A DNA stretch of 64,000 nt from Burkholderiales bacterium (GCA_028868995.1 JAGWTH010000002.1:62001-126000), one strand, 5' to 3'; numbered from the stretch's first letter, positions 38,262 to 50,674 are shown. The notes: generated by a model not told the origin, from the sequence alone. Made by a program: numbers and translations.

Positions 38262-39296
38262 ATGCCAGCACTGCAACATCCCAAACTGCGGGTGGCCGCC
38301 GTCCAGGCCGCCCCCGAATTCCTCGACCTCGAGGCCACCATCGACAAGGCGATCGCGTACATGGAGACCGCCGCCGGCCAGGGCGTGCAGTTCATCGCCT
38401 TTCCCGAGACCTGGATTCCCGGCTATCCCTGGTGGATCTGGCTGGCGGCGCCCGCGATCGGGATGCAGTACGTGCAGCGCTACTTCGACAACTCGCTGGC
38501 GGTCGGTTCGCCCGAGTTCCAGCGCCTGTGCGACGCGGCGCGCAAGCACGGCCTGTGGCTGGCCATCGGCTACAGCGAACGCGCCGGCGGCAGCCTGTAC
38601 ATGGGCCAGGCGCTGATCGACAACACCGGCACCGCGCTGCTCACCCGCCGCAAGCTGCGCCCGACGCACGTCGAGCGCTCGGTCTTCGGCGACGGCGACG
38701 GCTCCGACCTCGCGGTCATGACCACCCCGGTCGGCAACGTGGGCATGCTGAACTGCTGGGAGCACCTGCAGCCGCTCAGCAAGTACGCGATGTACGCGCA
38801 GAACGAGCAGATCCACGTGGCTTCGTGGCCCAGCTTTTCGCTGTACCGCGGCGGCGCCTATGCGCTCGGCCCCGAGGTCAACAACGCCGCGAGCCGGATC
38901 TACGCCGTCGAAGGCGGCTGCTTCGTCCTCGCGCCTTGCGCCACGGTGTCGGCCAGGATGCAGGAGATGCTGTGCGGCGACGACATGCAGCGGCAGTTCC
39001 TCCTGCAGGGCGGCGGCTTCGCGCGCATCTATGCACCGGACGGCCAGGAACTGGGCAACCGCCTGGGGGAAACGGAAGAAGGCCTGGTGGTGGCCGACAT
39101 CGACCTCGGCATGATCGCCCTGGCCAAGGCGGCGGCCGATCCCGCCGGCCACTACGCCCGGCCGGACGCCACCCGACTGCTGCTGAACAAGACGCCGGGC
39201 GCGCGCGTGGTGTCCCAGGTGCCGGACGGCCCGGGCTTCCGCGAGGTTCCGGCGGCCGTGTCGCCTGCCGCGGTCGCCGCCGCCGTCGCCGAGTAG
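38262..39296 (+). CDS. Nitrilase (carbon-nitrogen hydrolase family)
   Basis: FIAFPETWIPGYPWWIWL, RRKLRPTHVERSVFGDGDGSDL, GNVGMLNCWEHLQPL (catalytic Cys). Confidence 0.93.
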   Translation: MPALQHPKLRVAAVQAAPEFLDLEATIDKAIAYMETAAGQGVQFIAFPETWIPGYPWWIWLAAPAIGMQYVQRYFDNSLAVGSPEFQRLCDAARKHGLWLAIGYSERAGGSLYMGQALIDNTGTALLTRRKLRPTHVERSVFGDGDGSDLAVMTTPVGNVGMLNCWEHLQPLSKYAMYAQNEQIHVASWPSFSLYRGGAYALGPEVNNAASRIYAVEGGCFVLAPCATVSARMQEMLCGDDMQRQFLLQGGGFARIYAPDGQELGNRLGETEEGLVVADIDLGMIALAKAAADPAGHYARPDATRLLLNKTPGARVVSQVPDGPGFREVPAAVSPAAVAAAVAE

Positions 39297-39457
39297 CGCG
39301 GGCCGCTCCCGGGGCGCTTGCCTCCAACGCGCCCCATCCTTGACCCAGCCTCTCCTCCCCGGGGTTTCCGGCATTTGACTTGCTTGCCCGCTGCGCTGAA
39401 ATGTCCGCAGCTGGAAGCAGCGCCCGCACCCCGGCGGGCGATTCGAGGAGAGGCACG

Positions 39458-40435
39458 ATGAGACATGTCCTGACCACGCAGGCCGTCACGCCACGGGAGC
39501 GCGTCTCGTACTGGGTCGACATGATCTGTTCGACCTACGTGAAGCTCGAGTGCGATCCGGCGCTGGACGGCGCGGGCGGCTTCGACGGTTCCATCGAGTC
39601 GCACCAGTTGCCGGGGCTGCACCTGTCGGTGGTGCGTTCCGGCCCCCAGACGGTGCTGCGCACCCGCTCGGCGATCGCCCGCGACCCGGAGGACTGCTTC
39701 CTGATCGTGTCGCAGGTCCGGGGCCACGGGATGGTGGAGCAGGACGGCCGCGAGACGCTGATGGCGCCCGGCGACTTCTCGATCTACCACAGCACCCGGC
39801 CCTACACGCTGCGCTTCGGCGACGACTTCGAGGAGTTCGTGCTCAAGGTCCGGGGCGACGCGCTCCGGGCGGCCGTCCGCGATGTGGAAACCTTGACCGC
39901 CACCAAGGTGTCGGGCACGAGCGGACCCGCGCGCATCCTGCACGGCATGCTGCAGACGCTGCGCGCCGACGTCGACACCCTGCCGGCCGCTTCGGCCCGA
40001 CCCATCTGCGACAGCCTGGTCAGCCTGGTCGCCGCCGGCCTCGGCACGCTGCACGGCGCCTCGCGCGTCGAGTCGACCGCCTTGCGCTCCTACCACCTGG
40101 AGCGCATCCGCCGCCACATCGACGAACACCTGCGTGACCCGGGCCTCACCATCGAGTCCGTCGCGCACCAGCTGGGCATGTCGGTCAGCCACCTGCACCG
40201 CCTGTTCGCGGGCGAGCCGCAATCGCCGGCGCAGTACCTGTGGCACCGCCGCATGGAGCAGTGCAGCCGCGACCTGCTCGACCCCCGGCTGGCGGCACGC
40301 CCGGTTTCCGAGATCGGCTACCGCTGGGGCTTCAACGACGCCGCGCACTTCAGCCGCTCCTTCCGTGAGAAGTTCGGCTGCCCGCCGCGCGAGTGGCGCC
40401 AGCGCGCACGGGGCACCGCGAACGACATTCACTGA
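39458..40435 (+). CDS. AraC-family transcriptional regulator (FeaR/NphR-like)
   Basis: N-terminal VTPRERVSYWVDMI; C-terminal HTH TIESVAHQLGMSVSHLHRLFAGEPQSPAQYLWHRRMEQC. Confidence 0.92.
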   Translation: MRHVLTTQAVTPRERVSYWVDMICSTYVKLECDPALDGAGGFDGSIESHQLPGLHLSVVRSGPQTVLRTRSAIARDPEDCFLIVSQVRGHGMVEQDGRETLMAPGDFSIYHSTRPYTLRFGDDFEEFVLKVRGDALRAAVRDVETLTATKVSGTSGPARILHGMLQTLRADVDTLPAASARPICDSLVSLVAAGLGTLHGASRVESTALRSYHLERIRRHIDEHLRDPGLTIESVAHQLGMSVSHLHRLFAGEPQSPAQYLWHRRMEQCSRDLLDPRLAARPVSEIGYRWGFNDAAHFSRSFREKFGCPPREWRQRARGTANDIH

Positions 40436-40501
40436 GGGGCGCCCGGCCCGCGCCGGGATTTGCGATGATCGCGCCGTCTTCCATCCGGCAAGGAGCCTCC
40501 C

Positions 40502-41275
40502 ATGCTCTCAGGCAAGACCCTCATCGTCACCGGCGCCTCGTCGGGCATCGGCGCGGCCACGGCGGCGCTCGCGGCGGCGCAGGGCGCCGACGTCATCTCG
40601 GTGGACATCAACCCACCGGCCCGGCCGGTGGGCCGCTTCGTCCGTGCGGACCTGGCGGACCGGGCCTCGATCGACGCGCTGGTCGACGCCCTGCCGGCCG
40701 GGGCCCATGGGCTGGCCAACATCGCGGGGCTGCCGCCGACGCGACCCCCGGCGCAGGTGGTCAAGGTCAATCTCGTCGGCCTGAAGTACCTCACCACCCG
40801 GCTGGTGCCCAAGCTCGCCGACGGCGCCTCGATCGTGAACCTGGCCTCGCTCGCGGGCCTGGGCTGGGCGGACGCGAAGGAGACGATCCGGGCCAGTGCG
40901 GACCTCGGCTTCGACGGGGTCGAAGCCTTCTGCCGCGACCGCGCCATCGAAGGCGCCCGCAGCTATTTCTTCTCCAAGGAGGCGCTGATCGTGTGGACCC
41001 TGCAGAACCGCTGGACCTGGCGCGAGCGCGGCATCCGCATGAATGCCGTGAGCCCCGGCCCGGTGGACACGCCGATCCTGAAGGACTTCCTGCAGACCCT
41101 GGGGGCGCGCGCGGAGGAGGACATGAAGACCATGGACCGGCCCGGCACGCCGGCCGACATCGCGCCGGTCGTGTGCTTCCTGCTGTCCGACGGCTCGGCC
41201 TGGATCCGCGGGACCAACTTGCCGGTGGACGGCGGGATGTTCTCCAACATCCTGTGCCAGATGAACGGGCTGTGA
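40502..41275 (+). CDS. SDR-family oxidoreductase
   Basis: MLSGKTLIVTGASSGIGAATAAL; YFFSKEA active site; GTNLPVDGGMFSN. Confidence 0.92.
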   Translation: MLSGKTLIVTGASSGIGAATAALAAAQGADVISVDINPPARPVGRFVRADLADRASIDALVDALPAGAHGLANIAGLPPTRPPAQVVKVNLVGLKYLTTRLVPKLADGASIVNLASLAGLGWADAKETIRASADLGFDGVEAFCRDRAIEGARSYFFSKEALIVWTLQNRWTWRERGIRMNAVSPGPVDTPILKDFLQTLGARAEEDMKTMDRPGTPADIAPVVCFLLSDGSAWIRGTNLPVDGGMFSNILCQMNGL

Positions 41276-41315
41276 CGTCGAACGGGGCGTGGCGCCTGCA
41301 CGCCGGCCCCGGACA

Positions 41316-41861
41316 CTAGGGCGCCACCAGGCTCTGCGCCACGACCACGGTCTGCGGCGACGCGTCGACTGGCTCGATGCCCGGCGGCATGAAGGCGCAG
41401 GGCAGGTTCGGCTTGCCGACGAAGGTGCGCAGCACGTCGCAACGCTCGGCCAGGCGGCGTTCGCGCGCGCTCTCGTTCCAGGTCTTCAGTCCCCAGGCCA
41501 TCCCGACCGCGACGCAGGCCGGCACGAGCACGCCGCCCGAAAGCGCCGACGCGGTGGCGCAGACATTGGTGGCGGCGCCACCCTGCCAGGTGGCCGCCGC
41601 GAAGGCGTAGGCGCCGGGGCGCTCGGTTTCGGGCAGGCCCTCGGCGTACCGGAGGGACGCCGCCTTGACGCCCAGGTCGGCGAGGGGCAGCAGCGGGTTG
41701 ACCGCGATGGCACCCGTGGCGACACCCACCACGGACGACACGCCGTCCGCGACCGCGCCGGTGCGTGCCTGGTCCTCTGACTGCTGGGCGTGACCGACCC
41801 CCAGCGCCGCCATCAGCACCGCTGCCGCAAGGGTCGTACGAGCCGGACCGTGGTTGCGCAT
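41316..41861 (-). CDS. Exported hypothetical protein
   Basis: Start at MRNHGPARTTLAAAVLMAALGVGHAQ signal peptide. Confidence 0.6.
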   Translation of the reverse strand: MRNHGPARTTLAAAVLMAALGVGHAQQSEDQARTGAVADGVSSVVGVATGAIAVNPLLPLADLGVKAASLRYAEGLPETERPGAYAFAAATWQGGAATNVCATASALSGGVLVPACVAVGMAWGLKTWNESARERRLAERCDVLRTFVGKPNLPCAFMPPGIEPVDASPQTVVVAQSLVAP

Positions 41862-42003
41862 CTGCCTCCTCTCCGGCAAGCAGTAGAGCAGCGCGCGGTC
41901 CGCGCAACGAGGGCGCCGGTCAGCGCGCGGGCACCGGCCGTCGCGCCCAACTGTGAGCGGGTGTGAAGGGTGAGCGCACGCTGACCGGCGCGCGCCCCGT
42001 GGC

Positions 42004-43359
42004 TCAGGGCGCGTCGGGCCCCGGCGGACCGGGCTCGGGCGGCGCCTCTTCCTCGCGCGGGTGGTTCTCCTCGCGCGGCAGCGACAGGACGCCGGTGTTG
42101 TAGTCGTACTCGAACACCTCGCCGTGGCGGGCCCAGGAGATCACGGTCTGCAGCACCCGCTCCGCCTCCGCCTCGTCCAGCCGTTCCTGCAGCAGCTTGA
42201 GGAAGGGGCCGTCGGGCAGCTCGCCGTCCGCCTCCTGCTCCAGGCTGTGGCGGATGTGCGCGGCCAGCGGCACCTGCGCGAGCAGCTGTTCGCCGAAGAT
42301 GGCCTGCCGGTGCCCGTGGTCGCCGTCCACGTAGCGGCGACCCAGGGCCGTCAGCTGCAGGTCGCCGGACTCCAGCTGCGCCAGGCCCACCAGCGCCAGC
42401 GCGTGCGCCACCGGCAGCAGCTCGCTGTCGGTGAGCTCGGTCTCCTCGGCCAGCTGCGGCAGGTCGGCGCGGCCGCTGAAGGGCGGCTCGGACAGCAGCT
42501 CCAGCACGTCGTCCATGCGCGCCACGTCGGCCTCGGGCAGGCGTTCGGTGAGCGGCGAGGCCTCCACGACGCCGGCCGCGCGCGCGGGCCGGCGGGCGGC
42601 GGCGGTCATGAGCATGTACACCTCGTCGATCAGCGCGCGCGAGCCGTGGTGCTCCGGGTCGCGCGGGCGCCGCAGCTGCACGGACAGCTGCGACCGCACC
42701 CGGCCCGGGTCGCTGCCGAAGACCAGGACGCGGTCGGCCATCATCACCGCCTCCTCGATGTTGTGCGACACCACCAGGATGGCCTTGGTCGGCAGCCTGC
42801 CGCTGCCCCACAGCTCCAGCACGTCGTCGCGCAGGCGCTCTCCGGTCAGCACGTCCAGCGCGGAGAAGGCCTCGTCCATCAGCAGCACGTCGGGCTCGGT
42901 GACCAGGGCGCGGGCGATGCCCACGCGCTGCTTCATGCCGCCCGAGAGCTCCCGCGGCAGGGCGCCCTCGAAGCCGGCCAGCCCGATCAGGTCGATCACG
43001 GCGCTGGCGCGTTCCGCCCGCTCGGCCGCGGCCATGCCGCGCGCCTCCAGCCCCAGCTCCACGTTCTGCTGCACGGTCAGCCAGGGGAACAGGGCGAAGG
43101 ACTGGAACACCATGCTGATCGCCCGCGCCGGGGCGTACAGGGGCTGGCCCCGGTAGCGCACCGAACCCGAGTCCGCCGGCACCAGGCCGGCCATGATGCG
43201 CAGCAGCGTGCTCTTGCCCGAGCCCGACTGGCCCAGCAGCGCGACGATCTCGCCCTCGCGCAGGGTGAAATCCACGGTGTCGAGCACCGTGCGGGTGTGG
43301 CCGTCCGCCGAGCGGAAGGTCTTGGTGACGGCCTGGAGTTCGATGACGGGCGCGCTCAT
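42004..43359 (-). CDS. NitT/TauT-type ABC transporter ATP-binding protein with extra C-terminal (AAA-associated) domain
   Basis: VALLGQSGSGKSTLLRIMAG Walker A, LSGGMKQRVGIARAL signature, DVLLMDEAFSALD; about 190 aa C-terminal extension. Confidence 0.92.
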   Translation of the reverse strand: MSAPVIELQAVTKTFRSADGHTRTVLDTVDFTLREGEIVALLGQSGSGKSTLLRIMAGLVPADSGSVRYRGQPLYAPARAISMVFQSFALFPWLTVQQNVELGLEARGMAAAERAERASAVIDLIGLAGFEGALPRELSGGMKQRVGIARALVTEPDVLLMDEAFSALDVLTGERLRDDVLELWGSGRLPTKAILVVSHNIEEAVMMADRVLVFGSDPGRVRSQLSVQLRRPRDPEHHGSRALIDEVYMLMTAAARRPARAAGVVEASPLTERLPEADVARMDDVLELLSEPPFSGRADLPQLAEETELTDSELLPVAHALALVGLAQLESGDLQLTALGRRYVDGDHGHRQAIFGEQLLAQVPLAAHIRHSLEQEADGELPDGPFLKLLQERLDEAEAERVLQTVISWARHGEVFEYDYNTGVLSLPREENHPREEEAPPEPGPPGPDAP

Positions 43360-43369
43360 CTCCTGCCCC

Positions 43370-45100
43370 TCAGAAATGCATGCGTTCCTCGGCCAGCCGG
43401 TACAGCCGGCGCCAGAGGAGGTGGTTGAGTCCCATGACGAAGATGCACATGACCGAGATGCCCAGGGCGATGCGCGGGAAGTCGCCCGCCGCCGTCATGT
43501 GCGCGATGTAGCTGCCCAGGCCGTGCGCCTCCAGGGTGGTGTCGCCCCAGCTCACGTACTCCGACACGATGCTGGCGTTCCACGAACCGCCGCTGGCGGT
43601 GATGGCGCCGGTGACGAAGGCCGGGAAGATCGCCGGCAGCAGGTAGCGGCGCCAGCGCAGCCAGCCGGTGAGGCCCAGGTTGCGCGCGGCCAGCCGCAGC
43701 TCGGTGGGGATGCTGGAGGCGCCGGCGATCACGTTGAACAGGATGTACCACTGGGTGCCGAACACCATCAGCGGCGACAGCCAGATGTCCGGGTTGAGCT
43801 TGAAGCGCACCAGCACCACCACGACCACCGGGAACAGCAGGTTGGCCGGGAAGGCGGCGAGGAACTGCGCCACCGCCTGCAGCCGGCCGGACCAGCGCGG
43901 GTTCATGCCGATCCACACGCCCACCGGCACCCACACCAGGGCCGCCAGGCCGATCAGCAGCAGCACCCGCAGCAGCGTGGTCAGGCCCAGCAGGAACACG
44001 TGGCCCACCTCCGCGAAGCCCACCTCCGCGTTGACGAACAGGGCGAGCCGCGCCACGGCGAACATCACGATGGCGGCGATGGCCGCGTCCCAGGCGCGCT
44101 GCCACTTGGCGGCGGTCGCGCGCGGGCGGGCCCGGATGGAGGTGCCGTCGTAGGGCCGCACGAAGAAGGTGAAGCTGCGCTCCAGCTTCGCCAGGCCCCA
44201 GTCGGCCAGGCGCTGGACGGCCTCCGCCCGGCGCAGCCAGGACAGGAGCCAGGAGCGCGGCGCGTCCTCGCCGCCGCTCTCCTCGAAGCGGAACTTGTCG
44301 GCCCAGGCCACCAGCGGGCGGAACAGCAGCTGGTCGTAGGCCAGGATGCCGGCCAGCATGGTGGCGATGGCCCAGCCCACCGCGCCCAGGTCCTTGGCCT
44401 CGATCGCCATGGCGATGTAGGAGCCCACGCCGGGCAGCTTGATGTCCTGGTTGGACACCGAGATCGCTTCCGAGGCCACCACGAAGAACCAGCCGCCGGA
44501 CATCGACATCATCATGTTCCACAGCAGGCCCGGCATGGCGAAGGGCAGCTCCAGCCGCCAGAAGCGCTGCCAGCCGGAGAGCTGGAACACGCGCGCCGCC
44601 TCGCGCAGCTCGGTCGGCACGGTGCGCAGCGACTGGTACAGGCTGAAGGCCATGTTCCAGGCCTGCGAGGTGAAGATCGCGAAGATCGCCGCGCATTCCA
44701 CGCCCAGCAGGTTGCCGGGGAACAGCGCGATGAAGCCGGTGACCGTGATCGACAGGAAGCCCAGGATGGGGATGGACTGCAGGATGTCCAGCATGGGCAC
44801 CAGGATCTTCTCCGCCGCCCGCGACTTGGCGGCCAGCACCGCGAAGGCGCAGGCGAACACCAGCGAGGCGCCCAGCGCCAGGAACATGCGCAGGGAGGTG
44901 CGCAGCAGGTAGTAGGGCAGCAGCAGCGGGTCCAGCGAGATCGGCAGGGGCTGGCCGACCTGGTAGGGCTTGGCCATCTGCGCCGCGCCCCACCCGAGCA
45001 CCACCAGGATCGCCAGGACGACCGGCAGCAGGGCCCAGTCCCAGCGGTTGGGACCGGCCTCGATCGAGGGTCGCAGGAAGAAGTGCCGGATGTTCTGCAT
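43370..45100 (-). CDS. ABC transporter permease, tandem (fused) double permease
   Basis: Two EAA-loop repeats: ELREAARVFQLSGWQRFWRLELPFAMPGLLWN and ELRLAARNLGLTGWLRWRRYLLPAIFPAFVTG; start MQNIRHFFLRP (alternative 45124). Confidence 0.9.
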   Translation of the reverse strand: MQNIRHFFLRPSIEAGPNRWDWALLPVVLAILVVLGWGAAQMAKPYQVGQPLPISLDPLLLPYYLLRTSLRMFLALGASLVFACAFAVLAAKSRAAEKILVPMLDILQSIPILGFLSITVTGFIALFPGNLLGVECAAIFAIFTSQAWNMAFSLYQSLRTVPTELREAARVFQLSGWQRFWRLELPFAMPGLLWNMMMSMSGGWFFVVASEAISVSNQDIKLPGVGSYIAMAIEAKDLGAVGWAIATMLAGILAYDQLLFRPLVAWADKFRFEESGGEDAPRSWLLSWLRRAEAVQRLADWGLAKLERSFTFFVRPYDGTSIRARPRATAAKWQRAWDAAIAAIVMFAVARLALFVNAEVGFAEVGHVFLLGLTTLLRVLLLIGLAALVWVPVGVWIGMNPRWSGRLQAVAQFLAAFPANLLFPVVVVVLVRFKLNPDIWLSPLMVFGTQWYILFNVIAGASSIPTELRLAARNLGLTGWLRWRRYLLPAIFPAFVTGAITASGGSWNASIVSEYVSWGDTTLEAHGLGSYIAHMTAAGDFPRIALGISVMCIFVMGLNHLLWRRLYRLAEERMHF

Positions 45101-45178
45101 CGTGAGCGCGCGAAGAGGCGCCATTAGAACATCCGGTCGTGACAGGCCCGCGACCGGCCCCCGGGGTCCGCGCTCAGC

Positions 45179-47630
<2,452 letters not shown>

Positions 47631-47691
47631 TTGGACGAGCGCGGATTGCGAAAGCATTCGTAGCAAACCAATCACACAACAAGGAGATCCC

Positions 47692-49179
47692 ATGAGCGTA
47701 CGTATCGCGTTCCCCTGGTGCGTCCTTCGCGTTCCGCGGCAGTGGCTGGCCTGGCTTGCCTTCGGGCTGGCCGCGCTGGCCGCGGCGCCGCCCGCGTCCG
47801 CACTGCCCCTGTTCGCCCGGCAGACGGGTCAGAACTGCATGGCCTGCCATGCCGGCGGCCAGTTCCCCGAGCTCACCCCCTACGGCCGGATGTTCAAGAT
47901 GACCGGCTACACCATCGGCCAGCGCACGGTGCCGCTGTCGGCCATGGCGGTCCTGAGCAATTCGAGGGTGGCCAACACCTCGAAGAGCGACGATCCGGCA
48001 TCCGACTTCCACGAGAACAGCGCCACCATCCTGGCGACCGCGAGCATCTTCGCCGGCGGCAAGATCACCGACAACGTCGGTGCCTTCGCCCAGGCGACCT
48101 ATGACCCGTACTCGATCCAGAACGCCGACGGCAGCTTCTCCGGGCGCACGGTGGCCGACAACATCGACCTGCGCTACGCGGACCGCCGCATCGATCCGTC
48201 CTCCGACCTGATCTGGGGCGTGTCGGTCAACAACAACCCTTCCGTCTCCGATCCCTGGAACACGGCGCCGGCCTGGATGCAGTACGTCCCGGTCCCGTCG
48301 CCGACCAGCAGCCAGTTCGTCGACGGCAATGCACCCTATCCGGGTTACGCGGCGGGTTCCCCCCTGGCGGGCATCACGGCCTACACCTTCTGGAACCGGA
48401 CGCTCTACGCGGAGCTCGGCGGCTACGGGACGGCGCGCGGGGTCTTCTCGGTCTTCCACGCCGGCCTGCACGACGACGAGGTGCCCAAGCTCGACGGCGT
48501 CAACCCCTACTGGCGGCTCGCCTGGAACCATGAATGGGGCCCGCATGCCCTGATGATCGGCACCGGCGGCATGACGGCGCGCTACTACAACGACCCGCTG
48601 AACCCGACCGACCCGACGACGCTGCACCACACGCGCGACATCCTGTTCGACACGCAGTACCAGTACCTGCTCGACCCGTATTCGTTCACGGCGCAGCTGG
48701 TCTACGAGCACAGCACGCACCACTATCCCGACGGCCTGGCCAACCAGTCCGTGTCCTTCGTCGACGTGTTCGGCAACGCGCTGCCGGTGACCAACTCGGA
48801 AGACTCGACCAACCTGCTGCGCGCCAAGATGACCTTCGTGTACCAGGCGAAGTACGGCGGCAGCGTCGGCTTCTTCAACCTGACCGGGTCGACCAACACG
48901 GCGAACCAGACCTCGGGCTACAGCCCCGACACGGGGACCGTCACCAGCGACCCGAACGCGCAGGCGCCGTCGACGCGCGTCAGCGGCAACTTCAGCGGCA
49001 ACCCCGCCACGCGCGGCACGACCCTGGAGGCCTTCTGGACGCCGATCCAGTACATGCGCGTCGGGGTCCAGTACACCGCGTACAGCAAGTACAACGGCGC
49101 CGCGACCAACTACGACGGCTTCGGCCGCAACGCCAGCGACAACAACACGCTGTTCTTCTACGTGTGGGCCGCGTACTGA
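47692..49179 (+). CDS. Monoheme cytochrome fused to predicted outer-membrane beta-barrel (Cyc2-like fused cytochrome-porin)
   Basis: Signal peptide, LPLFARQTGQNCMACHAGGQFPELTPYGRMFKMTGYT heme-binding domain, then alternating amphipathic strands ending in ...LFFYVWAAY*. Confidence 0.75.
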   Translation: MSVRIAFPWCVLRVPRQWLAWLAFGLAALAAAPPASALPLFARQTGQNCMACHAGGQFPELTPYGRMFKMTGYTIGQRTVPLSAMAVLSNSRVANTSKSDDPASDFHENSATILATASIFAGGKITDNVGAFAQATYDPYSIQNADGSFSGRTVADNIDLRYADRRIDPSSDLIWGVSVNNNPSVSDPWNTAPAWMQYVPVPSPTSSQFVDGNAPYPGYAAGSPLAGITAYTFWNRTLYAELGGYGTARGVFSVFHAGLHDDEVPKLDGVNPYWRLAWNHEWGPHALMIGTGGMTARYYNDPLNPTDPTTLHHTRDILFDTQYQYLLDPYSFTAQLVYEHSTHHYPDGLANQSVSFVDVFGNALPVTNSEDSTNLLRAKMTFVYQAKYGGSVGFFNLTGSTNTANQTSGYSPDTGTVTSDPNAQAPSTRVSGNFSGNPATRGTTLEAFWTPIQYMRVGVQYTAYSKYNGAATNYDGFGRNASDNNTLFFYVWAAY

Positions 49180-49184
49180 GGGAG

Positions 49185-49829
49185 ATGACCATGCAACGCT
49201 TTCTTCTTGCCGGCGCCGCCCTGGCGGCCCTGCTCCTGTCGGGCTGCGCCGATGTCTCGCGGTCCCGCGACCTGGGGAACCCGCGGGTGCCGGGGATGAC
49301 CCTGGCGCAGCAGGTCTGTTCCAACTGCCACGGCATCACCGGCGTCACCATCTCGCCGAACTTCCCGAACCTCGCGGGCCAGCAGCCCGAGTACCTGGTC
49401 GCGCAGCTGAAGGCCTTCAAGAGCCACGGCCGGGACGACCCGGCGGGCTTCGAGTACATGTGGGGCATCAGCCGCAGCCTGACCGACGAACAGATGAAGC
49501 AGCTCGCGAGCTACTACGCGGCGCAGAAGCCCGCCGTGCCGACCGGCGAGAAGGACGCCGGCATCGAGCGGGGCAAGGCGATCTTCCACTCGGGCGTGAA
49601 GGACCACGTGCCCGCCTGCGCGAGCTGCCACGGCGACGCGGGCCAGGGCAACGGCACCTTCCCGCGCGTGGCCGGCCAGCATGCCGACTACGTGATGAAG
49701 CAGCTCATGGTCTTCCAGCGCACGGACGAGCGCCCGGATGGCGTGGCCATGAAGGCCATCACCCACGAGCTGAAAGAGGATCAGATGCGGGACGTGGCCG
49801 CGTACCTGCAGGCCATGCCGGCGAACTGA
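49185..49829 (+). CDS. Diheme c4-type cytochrome c (lipoprotein)
   Basis: Lipobox LLLSGC; CSNCH and CASCH heme motifs; NFPNLAGQQPEYLVAQLKAFK and FPRVAGQHADYVMKQL repeats. Confidence 0.9.
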   Translation: MTMQRFLLAGAALAALLLSGCADVSRSRDLGNPRVPGMTLAQQVCSNCHGITGVTISPNFPNLAGQQPEYLVAQLKAFKSHGRDDPAGFEYMWGISRSLTDEQMKQLASYYAAQKPAVPTGEKDAGIERGKAIFHSGVKDHVPACASCHGDAGQGNGTFPRVAGQHADYVMKQLMVFQRTDERPDGVAMKAITHELKEDQMRDVAAYLQAMPAN

Positions 49830-49876
49830 AGGCCCCGGGGCGGTGCCGGCGCGCATCGCCCTGGACCTGCGTGATG

Positions 49877-49897
49877 CCGGGGGCAGGAGTCCCCCGG
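49877..49897 (+). terminator. Possible transcription terminator after c4 cytochrome gene
   Basis: CCGGGGG-CAGGAGT-CCCCCGG 7-bp stem followed by ATTAATTT (weak T-tract). Confidence 0.45.
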
Positions 49898-49940
49898 ATT
49901 AATTTCGCGCAAGCGTCATCCGCGGCTTCGCCCCTAAGGT

Positions 49941-50674
49941 GAGCGCAGTCCGCCGCCCACGCGCTCGCCGCGCTGCGCGCCGGCGCCCGTCCGCAGGAGC
50001 TGGGCGCGGCCCGGGCCGCGGTGCAGCAGGCCCAGGCCGACGCCGCCTTCGCGAACGAGCAGGTCGAGCGCGACCGCAAGCTGGTGGCACAGAACTTCCT
50101 GTCGCCGCAGCAGCTGGAGAAGGACAGGAGCCTGGCCGCCATGGCCGATGCGCGGGTGGAGCAGGCGAAGCAGAACGAGGCCCTGCTCCGGGCGGGGGCG
50201 CGCAAGGAGGACATCGAGCGCGCCGAGGCCGACGTGAAGGCCGCCGACGACGCGGTCCGCTCGGCGCGCGAGCAGCTCGCGCACGTGCGCGTCGAAAGCC
50301 CGGTCGACGGCGTCGTGAGCGTGCGCATGGCCGAGGCCGGGCAGGTCGTCTCGGCGGGGCAGCCGGTGTTGCGCATCACCGAGCTCGGGCACCCCTGGGT
50401 CCGGATCTACCTGGCCGAGGCGGACCTGCCGCGCGTGCAGCTGGGGCAGGCCGCGCAGGTGCGGGTGGACGGCCTGCCGGGCCAGGTGTTCGCAGGCCAT
50501 CTCGCCTTCGTCTCGCCGGAGGCGGAGTTCACGCCCAAGACGGTGGAGACCAAGGCGCTGCGGGTGGACCTGGTGTACCGCGCCAAGGTGGAGGTGGACG
50601 ATCCCGGCGGGCTGCTCAAGATCGGCATGCCCGCCGACGTCACGCTGCCGCTCGCCGCGCGCAACCCGTCATGA
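49941..50674 (+). pseudogene. HlyD-family membrane fusion protein, 5'-truncated
   Basis: In-frame stop TGA at 49940-49942 directly precedes HlyD-like AQSAAHALAALRAGARPQELGAARAAVQQAQADAAFANEQVERDRKL...; only 110 nt to the preceding cytochrome stop, so the signal/TM and first lipoyl half are absent. Confidence 0.75.

Noticed and set aside
43193-45127. 644-aa plus-strand ORF (QHHQ/EHQR-rich)
   Set aside because: Antisense shadow of the fused ABC permease; low-complexity composition.
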